Source of the DNA: Candidatus Pelagibacter sp. TMED196
GTDB taxonomy: Bacteria; Pseudomonadota; Alphaproteobacteria; Pelagibacterales; Pelagibacteraceae
Assembly (NCBI GenBank): GCA_002171925.1
Contig: NHIT01000011.1
Location: forward strand, 2,055 to 42,647
Direction of reading: 5' to 3'
Length of the DNA: 40,593 nt
Position numbers and translations under genes: made by a program. Below, piece by piece: positions 9,137 through 17,396 of this stretch. Positions within the stretch are counted from its first letter, which is position 1, and each line of letters begins with the position of its first letter. A model generated the notes under the pieces. That model worked only from the letters and a program-made list of their open reading frames with translations, was not told the DNA's origin and made no database searches.

Positions 9137-10304
9137 AATTTTTTGATATAATTTCTAAAGTTTTTTTTCGAGCCCAATTATCAATTTTATAAATTTCATT
9201 AATGTTAGGTACCTTTTTTACAGCATATTTATTGAAATCTCTATCCTTAAAAACCCTTTTTAAAGTCTCATAGATTCCATTATAGGGTATTTTTTTTTTT
9301 AAAAAACTATCTACTAAAATTTCGTTACTAGCATTGAGAATAATTGGACCTGATTTTGATAAAAATTTATCCTTATTTAAAGTAACAATTGGAAATCTTT
9401 TTTTATCAACTTTTTCAAATTTAATATTTTTTAATTGATTTATAAAATTATTATTTTTTTTTATAATTTTATCTATATTTACTTTATTATTATATATGGC
9501 GTTAGATATTGGGATTTTCATATCTGTGTCATGGTATAAAAATTTGATCTGTCCATTTTTAAAAACTACTATGGCATGTACTAAAGACTGTGGATGAACA
9601 ATGATTTCGTATTTTTTTGGATTAAATGAGAATAGCCTGTGTGCTTCAACTAATTCTAATATTTTATTCATTAGATTAGATGAATCTACAGAAATTTTTT
9701 TTCCCATATTCCAATTTGGATGCTTGTAAGCATCTGCAGGTTTAATTTTTTTAAAAGAGCTAATAGGTCTTCTTAAAAAAGGACCTCCTGAAGCAGTTAT
9801 ATAAATTTTTTTAATATCAATATCACTATAACTGTTTGTTAATTGTTTAATTGAAAAGTGTTCAGAGTCTATAGGAATTAATTTAGTTTTACTAATTTTA
9901 ATTATTTTTGATAAAATATGCCAACCACAGATAATAGATTCTTTATTTGCCAACAGTATTTTTTTAGATTGCTTCGCAAATTGTATTGTGGGTTCTAAAC
10001 CTGCTATTCCAACTATTGCGGCAATAGTTATATCAAACTTCAATTTAGTAGGAACATTGTTAAATTTATTTAAAATTTTTGTCTTTTTATTCGTAACATT
10101 TTTTTTAATTTTATTATAAACAAAAAAATCTGTAACTACAAAATATAAGGGTCTATATAAATTTATTTGACGTATAATTTCTTTGTAATTTGAGTTAGCC
10201 GAAAGTAATAGGATACTAAATTTTTTTTTATTTAAATTTAATATTTGAAGAGAACTTTTGCCAATACTTCCCGTAGAACCTAAGATAGAAATTTTCTTTT
10301 TCAT
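9120..10304 (-). CDS. dxr: 1-deoxy-D-xylulose 5-phosphate reductoisomerase
   Basis: Second enzyme of the MEP isoprenoid pathway; it makes MEP from DXP using NADPH. All family motifs are visible: the Rossmann GSTGSIGKSSLQIL at residues 8-21, LANKESI, the metal/substrate segment PIDSEHFSI, ITASGGPFL, HPNWNMGKKISVDSSNLMNK and HPQSLVHAIV. Length 394 is normal. An uninterrupted run of 11 T at 9290-9300 (poly-A in the mRNA) codes for consecutive Lys and is a slippage-prone site. It overlaps cdsA upstream by ATGA and bamA downstream. Confidence 0.97.
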   Translation of the reverse strand: MKKKISILGSTGSIGKSSLQILNLNKKKFSILLLSANSNYKEIIRQINLYRPLYFVVTDFFVYNKIKKNVTNKKTKILNKFNNVPTKLKFDITIAAIVGIAGLEPTIQFAKQSKKILLANKESIICGWHILSKIIKISKTKLIPIDSEHFSIKQLTNSYSDIDIKKIYITASGGPFLRRPISSFKKIKPADAYKHPNWNMGKKISVDSSNLMNKILELVEAHRLFSFNPKKYEIIVHPQSLVHAIVVFKNGQIKFLYHDTDMKIPISNAIYNNKVNIDKIIKKNNNFINQLKNIKFEKVDKKRFPIVTLNKDKFLSKSGPIILNASNEILVDSFLKKKIPYNGIYETLKRVFKDRDFNKYAVKKVPNINEIYKIDNWARKKTLEIISKNYAKNI

Positions 10305-10957
10305 GGAAATATTTTAAGAGTATACAAAATATAACCTAAAATAACTACAAACATTAAACCATCAATTCTATCAAAAATACCTCCGTGACCAGGAAGTAAT
10401 TTCCCAGTATCTTTAATTTTTTCTAATCTTTTAAAGTAAGAAATAGTTAAATCTCCTAATTGAGCTGCAACAGAAAAAATAATTGCTAAAATAAAGAATT
10501 TAGTTTTTAAAAAGAAATTATTATCAAAGCCTGTAATCAACTCAACGATTAAATCAATTGCAAACACAGAGATTAAAGAAAATATAAAAGACCCAACAAC
10601 TCCTGCGATTGTTTTATTGGGGCTTATTTTTGATATTTTTTTACTTTTAAAAAATTTACCAAAAATATAACCTCCGATATCTGAAAATATTGTTAAAATT
10701 ATAATCCAAATCAATAAGAAAAAAGACGAGGCTGTATCGTTTCTTAAAAATAAAAATGCCAACAAAGAAATGACTAGAATAATATCAATTAGTATAATTG
10801 TGAGTTTTTTTTTGAATACTGAAAAAACTTCATAATTTCCCAGTATCAAAATAGTATATAAAAAAGAAACGATATAATTACCTCCCTTTAATATAAAAAA
10901 AATTGATATGGGAAAGATAATTACAGAGGTTATTATTCTTTTTTTTAAATTACTCAT
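10301..10957 (-). CDS. cdsA: Phosphatidate cytidylyltransferase
   Basis: Integral inner-membrane enzyme that makes CDP-diacylglycerol from phosphatidate and CTP, feeding phospholipid synthesis. The 218-residue protein has about six hydrophobic segments, with SDIGGYIFGKFFKSKKISKISPNKTIAGVVGS in the middle. At the C-terminus GDLTISYFKR is followed by KDTGKLLPGHGGIFDRIDG, the CdsA signature with the DRxD metal-binding pair; the usual Ser after it is Gly. It is shorter than E. coli CdsA because the N-terminal membrane part is reduced. It overlaps uppS and dxr by ATGA on both sides. Confidence 0.93.
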   Translation of the reverse strand: MSNLKKRIITSVIIFPISIFFILKGGNYIVSFLYTILILGNYEVFSVFKKKLTIILIDIILVISLLAFLFLRNDTASSFFLLIWIIILTIFSDIGGYIFGKFFKSKKISKISPNKTIAGVVGSFIFSLISVFAIDLIVELITGFDNNFFLKTKFFILAIIFSVAAQLGDLTISYFKRLEKIKDTGKLLPGHGGIFDRIDGLMFVVILGYILYTLKIFP

Positions 10958-11631
10958 ATATTACCAAAATTTCTTTTTACTTTTTTAAAATTATTTATAA
11001 TTTTAATATAATCTGTAACTTTAAAGTCTGGCCACAACTTATCAACAAAATAAATCTCAGTATACGCCATTTGCCAAAGTAAAAAATTACTTAATCTTTT
11101 TTTTCCACCCGATCTAATTAAGATATCTGGATCAACAATACCGTCAGTATACAAATTATTTTGCAGATTTTTCATACTTATAGACAATTTTTTTTTTTGG
11201 ATTTGTCTCATTGCATCAATAATTTCATTTTGTGAACCATAGTTAATTGCCAAATTTACTAAAATTTTATTACATTTTTTTGTTTTTTTCATGGATTCAA
11301 GTAACTTTGATCTTACATTTTTAGGAAGATTTTTTATATTTCCAATTATATTAATTTTAATATTATTTTTTATTAAATTATGAATTTCTTTGCTAAAATA
11401 ATAATTAATTAATTTGAAGAGAAAGGTAATTTCTTTTTTGGGTCTTTTCCAGTTTTCGCTTGAAAACGTATAAAATGTTAATATAGGAATTTTTATTTTA
11501 ATAGAAGCTTTAACAATTTTTTCAATTATTTTAACTCCATTCTGGTGACCAAAATTTCTATTTTTTCCTTTTTTTTTGCCCCATCTACCATTACCGTCCA
11601 TGATAATAGCTATATGGTTAACTTTATTCAT
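10954..11631 (-). CDS. uppS: Isoprenyl transferase (undecaprenyl diphosphate synthase)
   Basis: Cis-prenyltransferase that builds the C55 lipid carrier for cell-wall and glycan synthesis from isoprenoid units supplied by the MEP pathway (dxr lies two genes downstream). Signature residues are IIMDGNGRWGKKKG near the start, with the catalytic Asp, then GHQNGVKIIEKIV, LTFYTFSSENWKRPKKEI, DPDILIRSGGKKRLSNFLLWQMAYTEIYF and LWPDF. The 225-residue length is slightly short. It is joined to frr and cdsA by ATGA overlaps. Confidence 0.96.
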   Translation of the reverse strand: MNKVNHIAIIMDGNGRWGKKKGKNRNFGHQNGVKIIEKIVKASIKIKIPILTFYTFSSENWKRPKKEITFLFKLINYYFSKEIHNLIKNNIKINIIGNIKNLPKNVRSKLLESMKKTKKCNKILVNLAINYGSQNEIIDAMRQIQKKKLSISMKNLQNNLYTDGIVDPDILIRSGGKKRLSNFLLWQMAYTEIYFVDKLWPDFKVTDYIKIINNFKKVKRNFGNI

Positions 11632-12185
11632 AAAGTTAAAATTTCTTTTTCTTTTTCTGCTAAAATTTTTTCTATAAGGGAGATATTTTCATCTGTACTC
11701 TTTTGAACATCGTTTTCAAAGTTTTTGCTTTCATCTTCACCTATTTTTTTATCTTTTAATAAACTTTTAATATTATCATTAGACTCTCTTCTTACATTTC
11801 TTATCGAAACTTTTGCTTTTTCTCCTAAATTTTTTAATATTTTTGTTAATTCTTTTCTTCTTTCCTCGGTAAGTTGTGGAATTCGAATTCTTAAAATTTG
11901 TCCGTCAACTTGAGGGTTAATACCTAAATTGGACTTTTTAATTTCAGTATCGACTAAATTGACATTGCTTTTATCCCAAACCTGTATTGATATTGTTCTG
12001 GGTTCTGGAACGGTTATTGATGCTAACTGGTTAATAGGCATCTTTTGTCCATAAACATCTATCCTTATCAAGTCCAACATGGCTGGGTTTGCTCTACCAG
12101 TTCTTAAAGTCGAAATATCTTTTTTGTACGAAGAAATAGTTTTGCCCATTTTTATTGAAACCTCATTTTTATTAAATATCTCCAT
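11628..12185 (-). CDS. frr: Ribosome-recycling factor
   Basis: Splits post-termination ribosomes together with EF-G. The 185-residue protein matches RRF throughout: DISTLRTGRANPAMLDLIRIDVYG, PINQLASITVPEPRTISIQVWDKS, IRIPQLTEERRKELTKILKNLGEKAKVSIRNVRRE. Length is as expected. It starts 4 nt after the tsf stop; in most proteobacteria pyrH (UMP kinase) sits between these two genes and is missing here. Its stop overlaps the uppS start. Confidence 0.97.
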   Translation of the reverse strand: MEIFNKNEVSIKMGKTISSYKKDISTLRTGRANPAMLDLIRIDVYGQKMPINQLASITVPEPRTISIQVWDKSNVNLVDTEIKKSNLGINPQVDGQILRIRIPQLTEERRKELTKILKNLGEKAKVSIRNVRRESNDNIKSLLKDKKIGEDESKNFENDVQKSTDENISLIEKILAEKEKEILTL

Positions 12186-12189
12186 TTAG

Positions 12190-13053
12190 CTAAATTCCTT
12201 CCCCTACTTTAAATCTTACAAAATCAATAACTTTAATTTCACCATTCTTTGAATATTGTTTTAAAAAACTACTTACTGTCATTTTAGTATCCATGATCCA
12301 AGTTTGATTAAGCAACGTGTTTTCAGAAATAAATTTTTTAATTTTACCATTAGCGATTTTTTCAATCATTTCAGATTCTTTACCACTATTTTTTAACTCT
12401 TCTTTAATAATTTCAAGTTCTTTATCTAAAATATCTTTATTAAGTCCGTCATCATTTATAGCAAGAGGAGATTGCGCTGCTACATGCATAGCAAGTTTAT
12501 TTCCTACTTCATTGAGATTTTTTTTATTATCATTTGAGAGTTTTACAATAGATATTACTTTGCCAATATTTTTTTCTGATGAATTGTGAACATAAAAAAA
12601 ATTTTTACCATCATTACTAAAATATTTACTTCGTCTAATTGTTATTTTTTCGCCAATTTTAGATATTAAAGTTATAAGATTTTCCTCGACTGTTTTGTCA
12701 TTATTCATTTTACTTTTATTTAATTTAGCTAAATCAGCTTTATTGATAAAATTTATATTTGATATTTCTTTACAAAAAGAAATAAAGTCCTTATTTTTAG
12801 CAACAAAGTCGGTTTCACTATTTATCTCTATTATAGAAATATTGCCATCTTTTTCATTTACTAAAATAAGACCATCTGCAGCAATACGGCTCATTTTTTT
12901 TGATGCTTTTGCAATTCCTTTTTTTCTTAAATATTCAATTGATTTTTCAATATCTCCGTTTGTTTCTGTAATTGCTAATTTACAATCTGAAAATCCAACG
13001 CCTGTAATCTCTCTTAGTTTTTTAATATTATCTAAAATTTTTTTGTCTGACAT
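12190..13053 (-). CDS. tsf: Elongation factor Ts
   Basis: Nucleotide-exchange factor for EF-Tu. The N-terminal UBA-like domain contains KLREITGVGFSDCKLAITETNGDIEKSIEYLRKKGIAKASKK (the usual TGAGMMDCK is TGVGFSDCK). It is followed by GLILVNEKDGNISIIEINSETDFVAKN, the core that contacts EF-Tu, and AMHVAAQSP near residue 190. Length 287 is normal. It lies 18 nt downstream of rpsB, the conserved pairing, and is probably co-regulated through the rpsB leader. Confidence 0.97.
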   Translation of the reverse strand: MSDKKILDNIKKLREITGVGFSDCKLAITETNGDIEKSIEYLRKKGIAKASKKMSRIAADGLILVNEKDGNISIIEINSETDFVAKNKDFISFCKEISNINFINKADLAKLNKSKMNNDKTVEENLITLISKIGEKITIRRSKYFSNDGKNFFYVHNSSEKNIGKVISIVKLSNDNKKNLNEVGNKLAMHVAAQSPLAINDDGLNKDILDKELEIIKEELKNSGKESEMIEKIANGKIKKFISENTLLNQTWIMDTKMTVSSFLKQYSKNGEIKVIDFVRFKVGEGI

Positions 13054-13071
13054 TACTTTAGTTTACTTGCC

Positions 13072-13860
13072 TCAAGTTTTTTTTGGTGTATTGCTATCTT
13101 TTTTGGATGGTTGTTCTTTTTTTTCTGACGGATTACTTTTGTTTTGTGTTTCAATATTTATTTTATTAGTAACAATATTTTTCTTTGCATCAATAATTGT
13201 GGATTTTAATAACTCGCAATAGAGATCAATAGATCTTCTTGCATCATCGTTACCTGGAATTGGATGGTTTATTCCTGTTGGGTCAGAATTGGAGTCTAAA
13301 ACTGCGACTATTGGTATTTTTAATTTAATTGCCTCTTTGATTGCTAATGACTCGACATTTGTGTCGATAACAAAAATCATTTCAGGAATTTTGTTCATAT
13401 TTGAAATCCCCCCCAATGATCTATTTAGTTTATCCTTTTCTTTTCCAAGTTTTAGTATTTCTTTTTTAGTAAATCCAATATCTTCTTTGGATAAATCTTT
13501 TTCTAACTTTTTTAATCTTTTGATTGAATTTTGAATAGTTTTCCAATTAGTAAGCATGCCACCTAACCATCTATAATTAACATAAAACTGCTCAGTATCT
13601 TTTGCTAATTTGAGAACTGTTTCGGAGGCCTGTTTTTTTGTGGATACAATTAAAAGCTTACCGCCCGAAGATATGCATTTATGAACTTCTTTCATTGCAT
13701 TTTTTATTAAAACAACAGTTTGGGTCAAATCTATTATATGGATTGAATTTTTTTCACCATAAATAAACTGTTTCATTCTTGGATTCCATCTAAGAGTTTT
13801 GTGGCCAAGATGAACACCGGCTTCTAATAATTGTTTTATTGATACGTTAGGTATGTTCAT
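13072..13860 (-). CDS. rpsB: 30S ribosomal protein S2
   Basis: Small-subunit ribosomal protein that binds late in 30S assembly. S2 motifs are complete: VSIKQLLEAGVHLGHKTLRWNPRMKQFIYGEKNSIHIIDLTQT, YVNYRWLGGMLTNWKTI and VDTNVESLAIKEAIKLKIPIVAVLDSNSDP, then NDDARRSIDLYCELL. After about residue 230 there is a Lys/Ser/Asn-rich tail (QNKSNPSEKKEQPSKKD) beyond the usual core; total 262 residues. No strong Shine-Dalgarno precedes the ATG, and the expected site is occupied by an arm of the structured leader upstream. Confidence 0.98.
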   Translation of the reverse strand: MNIPNVSIKQLLEAGVHLGHKTLRWNPRMKQFIYGEKNSIHIIDLTQTVVLIKNAMKEVHKCISSGGKLLIVSTKKQASETVLKLAKDTEQFYVNYRWLGGMLTNWKTIQNSIKRLKKLEKDLSKEDIGFTKKEILKLGKEKDKLNRSLGGISNMNKIPEMIFVIDTNVESLAIKEAIKLKIPIVAVLDSNSDPTGINHPIPGNDDARRSIDLYCELLKSTIIDAKKNIVTNKINIETQNKSNPSEKKEQPSKKDSNTPKKT

Positions 13861-13868
13861 AATTTTTT

Positions 13869-13925
13869 CCGGTTAAACCACCACAGCTTTCCTTTCGGAC
13901 CGGTGGGCAATTGCCCTGTGCTGTG
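13869..13925 (-). promoter_or_regulatory. Structured rpsB leader RNA, predicted H-type pseudoknot
   Basis: Read on the - strand, this 57-nt element ends 8 nt before the rpsB ATG and is markedly GC-rich against its surroundings. In order it holds CACAGC (13925-13920), a self-complementary GGGCAATTGCCC that can form a 4-bp stem with an AATT loop (13916-13905), CCGGT (13903-13899), a TCC-GAAA-GGA hairpin with a GNRA tetraloop (13899-13890, sharing one base), GCTGTG (13887-13882) pairing with the first arm, and ACCGG (13873-13869) pairing with CCGGT. The interleaved pairing makes a pseudoknot whose last arm occupies -13 to -9 from the start codon. S2-responsive leaders of rpsB-tsf are established in gammaproteobacteria; that this one binds S2 is inference. 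Confidence 0.7.
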
Positions 13926-13942
13926 TGCGAAATTAAATATTT

Positions 13943-13969
13943 TTTATATTCTTTCTAACTGAAAATCAA
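13943..13969 (-). promoter_or_regulatory. Candidate promoter for rpsB-tsf
   Basis: On the - strand TTGATT (13969-13964) and TATAAA (13948-13943) are separated by 15 nt, just after the dnaE stop and upstream of the structured rpsB leader. The spacing is short and the region is AT-rich, so chance matches are likely. The presence of a leader element argues for a transcript starting in this gap. Confidence 0.3.
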
Positions 13970-13973
13970 GATG

Positions 13974-16900
13974 TTAAAAACTTATTTTTTTAATATATTC
14001 TTTGTTTTTAAGAGCACTAAGCTTGTTTAAATTAAATTTTCTACGATTTTTAAGTGAAAAAATATATATTTTTGAATTTCTATTAACTTTTAATTGAATT
14101 TTTGTTTCACCAGTATCATTTAGCAAAATCTTTAAATCTTGCATGTTGGTTTTTCCATTTATTTCTATTGTAACATTATCGTATGATTTATTAATGAAGT
14201 CATTAATTGGTACAATATTTTTGATATTTATTCTTCTTGAATTTGTAAGATCTTTTAAGTTATCCTTTTGTAAAGTAATCAAAAATGAGTTGGCAGTCTT
14301 TAATTTTTCTCTATTTGAAATTAATAAATCAGAAAATATAAATAATTCATATTCACTTTTTAAATCAGAAAATTTAATTATAGCAAAAGGTGTTCCTTTG
14401 GCGCTCTTTTTTTCTTGAATTGACATAATGGTGCCGGCCACGTATCCATTACTATCAGAGTTTTGAACATAGCTTGAGAAAGATTTTATTTTTAATTCAT
14501 CAAAGTAATCTTTGTAAGCATTAAGGGGATGATCAGACATATAAAATCCAATTGATTGGAATTCGTTTAATAAAATATCTTTTTTTGAATCTGTTTCTTT
14601 ATTTTTTTCTAATTTAAATATAGTTTCGTCGTTTTCGGATTTATTGGAAAATAAACTCGTCTGATTACTGATTTTTTCTTCCCAAAAAGTTTTATTAACT
14701 TGAATAATTTTAGGTATAGCTTTTAACAACGACCCTCTATCATTAAATAACTCGTCGAAAGCACCTGCTTTAACTAAACCTTCAAGCTGTAACTTATTTA
14801 TATCTTTTGGATTAACCCTATTAATAAAATCATTTAGTGTTTCAAATTTACCATTTTTTTCTCTTTCTTTTATAATATTTGAAACGGCTTCTTTGCCAAC
14901 ACTTTTTATAGCTGACAATGCATAATAAATTTTGCCTTTTTTGGATATAAAGTCAGCGTAAGATTTATTTATTGATGGTCGAATTATTTCAATTTTAAGT
15001 CTCTTAAGTTCTTCTACAAATTCTCTTAATTTATCGGTATTTGATAATTCTGTGGACATAGTTGCGGCAATAAAATCCTCGGGAAAGTATTTTTTTAAAT
15101 ATGCAGTTTGATAAGCTATTAAAGCATACGCAGCAGCATGACTTTTGTTAAAACCATATTCTGCAAATGGCTTAATTTTTTGAAATATGAATACTGCTAT
15201 ATCTTTGCCAATACCATTTTTTGTAGCTCCTTTAATAAATTTTTCTTCTTGTTTTTCAAGTTCTTTTCTTTTTTTCTTTCCCATTGCTTTACGTAAAATA
15301 TCGGCTTCTCCGGGAGAAAAATTTGCTAATGTTTGAGCTATTTGCATTACCTGTTCTTGATAAATAATAATACCATAAGTAGGTTTTAGAATTTTTTCTA
15401 GGCTTTCATGAATGTAATCAGGTTTTTTTAAACCATTTTTACAATCATTATAAATTGGAATGTTGTTCATCGGTCCTGGTCTGTACAGAGCTACCAATGC
15501 TATTATATCTTCGAATTTATTAGGCTTCATTTGTTTTAAAGCCGATCTAACACCCGTACTTTCAAGTTGAAAAAGTCCTGTGGTTTCACCTGTTGAAAGC
15601 ATTTCATAAACCTTGCTATCATTTAAGGAAATTTTGCTTATGTCTAAATCTATATTTTTACTTTTTAGAATCTTTATAGTTTTACTAATTAGTGTTAACG
15701 TATTAAGACCAAGTATATCAAATTTTACTAAGCCAGCATTTTCTGAGGAGTGCATATCAAATTGTGTTGATGGCAAAAGTAGATTTGAACTATTGTCTCT
15801 GTAGAGAGGAACTTCCTCAGATAATTTTTCTCCAGCTATCACCACCCCTGCTGCATGAGTTGCGAGGTTTCTATTAAGACCCTCAAGCTTTAATGAAAGT
15901 GCAATTAACTTTTTAACTTTAGGATTGTTTTTTTCTTCTTGTTTAAATCTGGGCTCTCTATCAATAGACTCCTGCAAACTTAACGGTCTTGATGGATCAA
16001 AAGGTATCATTTTACAAATTTTATCTACATGTCCATAAGGTAAACCTATTACTCTACCAATATCCCTTAATGCCATTCTGGCTTTTAACTTACCAAATGT
16101 AATAATGTGAGCTACACCATTTTTGTACTTTGATTTTAGATAATTAAAAACTAAATCTCTTTTTTCTTCACAAAAATCAATATCAAAGTCGGGCATTGAT
16201 ATCCTGTCTGGATTAAGGAATCTTTCAAAAATTAGGCCAAACTCTATAGGGTCTAGGTCTGTGATATCTAAAGAATAAGCTACAAGTGAACCAGCACCAG
16301 AACCTCTTCCTGGGCCTACAGGGATATCGTTTAGTTTTGCCCACTTAATATAATCAGAAACAATTAAAAAATAACCTGAGTAATTCATTTTATGAATTAT
16401 GCTTAATTCATGAGATAATCTATCAAAATATTTTTTTTTAATTTTTTCTAAATTTATTTTATCTTTTTTTTTTAATATAAAGTTTTTTAATCTATTTTTT
16501 AAGCCTTCATTAGATTGAAATGTGAGTTCATCATTTTCGTTACGCGAATTAGAAATTTTTATGGACGGTAGGACTGGTTTTGACTTTTTTACTTTGTAAC
16601 TAAATCTGAAAGGAAAATTATAATTATTTTCAAGAGCTTCTGGAATATCAGAATATAATTTAGTTAATTCTTCGTTAGTTCTGATGTAGTGATTACCTGA
16701 ATATTTTTTTCTGTTAATTTCATCAACATAGGTCTTTTCACCAATACATAATAGCGCATCATGTGCTTCGTACATATCTCTGTTTATGTAAAAAACTTCT
16801 TGGGAAGCGATAAGAGGTATGTTTTCTTTTTCGGATAAATTTAAAAAAATATCTTCCAGTTTAGGCTCGCCTGTATCATTATGCCTTTGAATTTCTAAAT

Positions 16901-17396
16901 AAAATGAGTTTGAAAAATTATTTTTTAAAATAGACGCAAGTTTATAAACTTCATTCATTTTGTTTTTTTTGACTAAATTATTGAACAGTGAGTCTATACC
17001 GCCACTTAAAACTAATAAGTCGTTACAATTATCAAAGAGATCGTTTAAATAACATGTAGGTACAAAGCTTTCTTTGGTTTCTAAATAACTTTTAGACGAT
17101 AATTTAACCAAATTATTATAGCCTCTTTCTGTTTTAGCAAAAATTGGCAATTTACCAATTGTTTCGTTATATTTAAAATTAATTTGGGTTCCTATAATCG
17201 GTTGCGTACCTACTTTGCTAATAGCCTCAGAAAATTCCAAAGCCCCACAAAGATTAAAGCTATCACTTAAACCTACTGATCTTATTTTATTTTTTTTACA
17301 ATACTCTGCTAGTTCTTCGATTTTGATAGCACCTTCACAAATTGAATATTGAGTATGTATTTTAAAATTATTAAATTTTTGTTTTGCATCAAACAT
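13974..17396 (-). CDS. dnaE: DNA polymerase III alpha subunit
   Basis: Replicative polymerase, class DnaE1-like, 1140 residues. The order is an N-terminal PHP domain (about 1-270), then the polymerase core with GPGRGSGAGSLVAY and PDFDIDFCEEKRD near residue 400 (two catalytic aspartates). It continues with the third-acid region VKFDILGLNTLTLI, YQEQVM and GYNKSHAAAYALIAYQTAYLK-like fingers. A clamp-binding motif QTSLF lies near residue 912 and an OB domain (VAGTIMSIQEKKS) follows. The first PHP motif reads FKIHTQYS, lacking the paired metal His (HxH), so the PHP domain is probably not a nuclease. It follows lolD with an 8-nt overlap. Confidence 0.97.
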   Translation of the reverse strand: MFDAKQKFNNFKIHTQYSICEGAIKIEELAEYCKKNKIRSVGLSDSFNLCGALEFSEAISKVGTQPIIGTQINFKYNETIGKLPIFAKTERGYNNLVKLSSKSYLETKESFVPTCYLNDLFDNCNDLLVLSGGIDSLFNNLVKKNKMNEVYKLASILKNNFSNSFYLEIQRHNDTGEPKLEDIFLNLSEKENIPLIASQEVFYINRDMYEAHDALLCIGEKTYVDEINRKKYSGNHYIRTNEELTKLYSDIPEALENNYNFPFRFSYKVKKSKPVLPSIKISNSRNENDELTFQSNEGLKNRLKNFILKKKDKINLEKIKKKYFDRLSHELSIIHKMNYSGYFLIVSDYIKWAKLNDIPVGPGRGSGAGSLVAYSLDITDLDPIEFGLIFERFLNPDRISMPDFDIDFCEEKRDLVFNYLKSKYKNGVAHIITFGKLKARMALRDIGRVIGLPYGHVDKICKMIPFDPSRPLSLQESIDREPRFKQEEKNNPKVKKLIALSLKLEGLNRNLATHAAGVVIAGEKLSEEVPLYRDNSSNLLLPSTQFDMHSSENAGLVKFDILGLNTLTLISKTIKILKSKNIDLDISKISLNDSKVYEMLSTGETTGLFQLESTGVRSALKQMKPNKFEDIIALVALYRPGPMNNIPIYNDCKNGLKKPDYIHESLEKILKPTYGIIIYQEQVMQIAQTLANFSPGEADILRKAMGKKKRKELEKQEEKFIKGATKNGIGKDIAVFIFQKIKPFAEYGFNKSHAAAYALIAYQTAYLKKYFPEDFIAATMSTELSNTDKLREFVEELKRLKIEIIRPSINKSYADFISKKGKIYYALSAIKSVGKEAVSNIIKEREKNGKFETLNDFINRVNPKDINKLQLEGLVKAGAFDELFNDRGSLLKAIPKIIQVNKTFWEEKISNQTSLFSNKSENDETIFKLEKNKETDSKKDILLNEFQSIGFYMSDHPLNAYKDYFDELKIKSFSSYVQNSDSNGYVAGTIMSIQEKKSAKGTPFAIIKFSDLKSEYELFIFSDLLISNREKLKTANSFLITLQKDNLKDLTNSRRINIKNIVPINDFINKSYDNVTIEINGKTNMQDLKILLNDTGETKIQLKVNRNSKIYIFSLKNRRKFNLNKLSALKNKEYIKKISF

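Noticed and set aside
12695..13222. Rightward open frame of 175 codons opposite tsf and the rpsB end
   Set aside because: It is antisense to two clear ribosomal/translation genes, and its Ser/Phe/Ile-rich product is what the reverse of Lys-rich coding sequence gives.
13861..13973. tRNA or other small RNA gene in the dnaE/rpsB gap
   Set aside because: The GC-rich island shows no cloverleaf, T-loop or CCA end; its pairing pattern and position fit a cis leader of rpsB instead.
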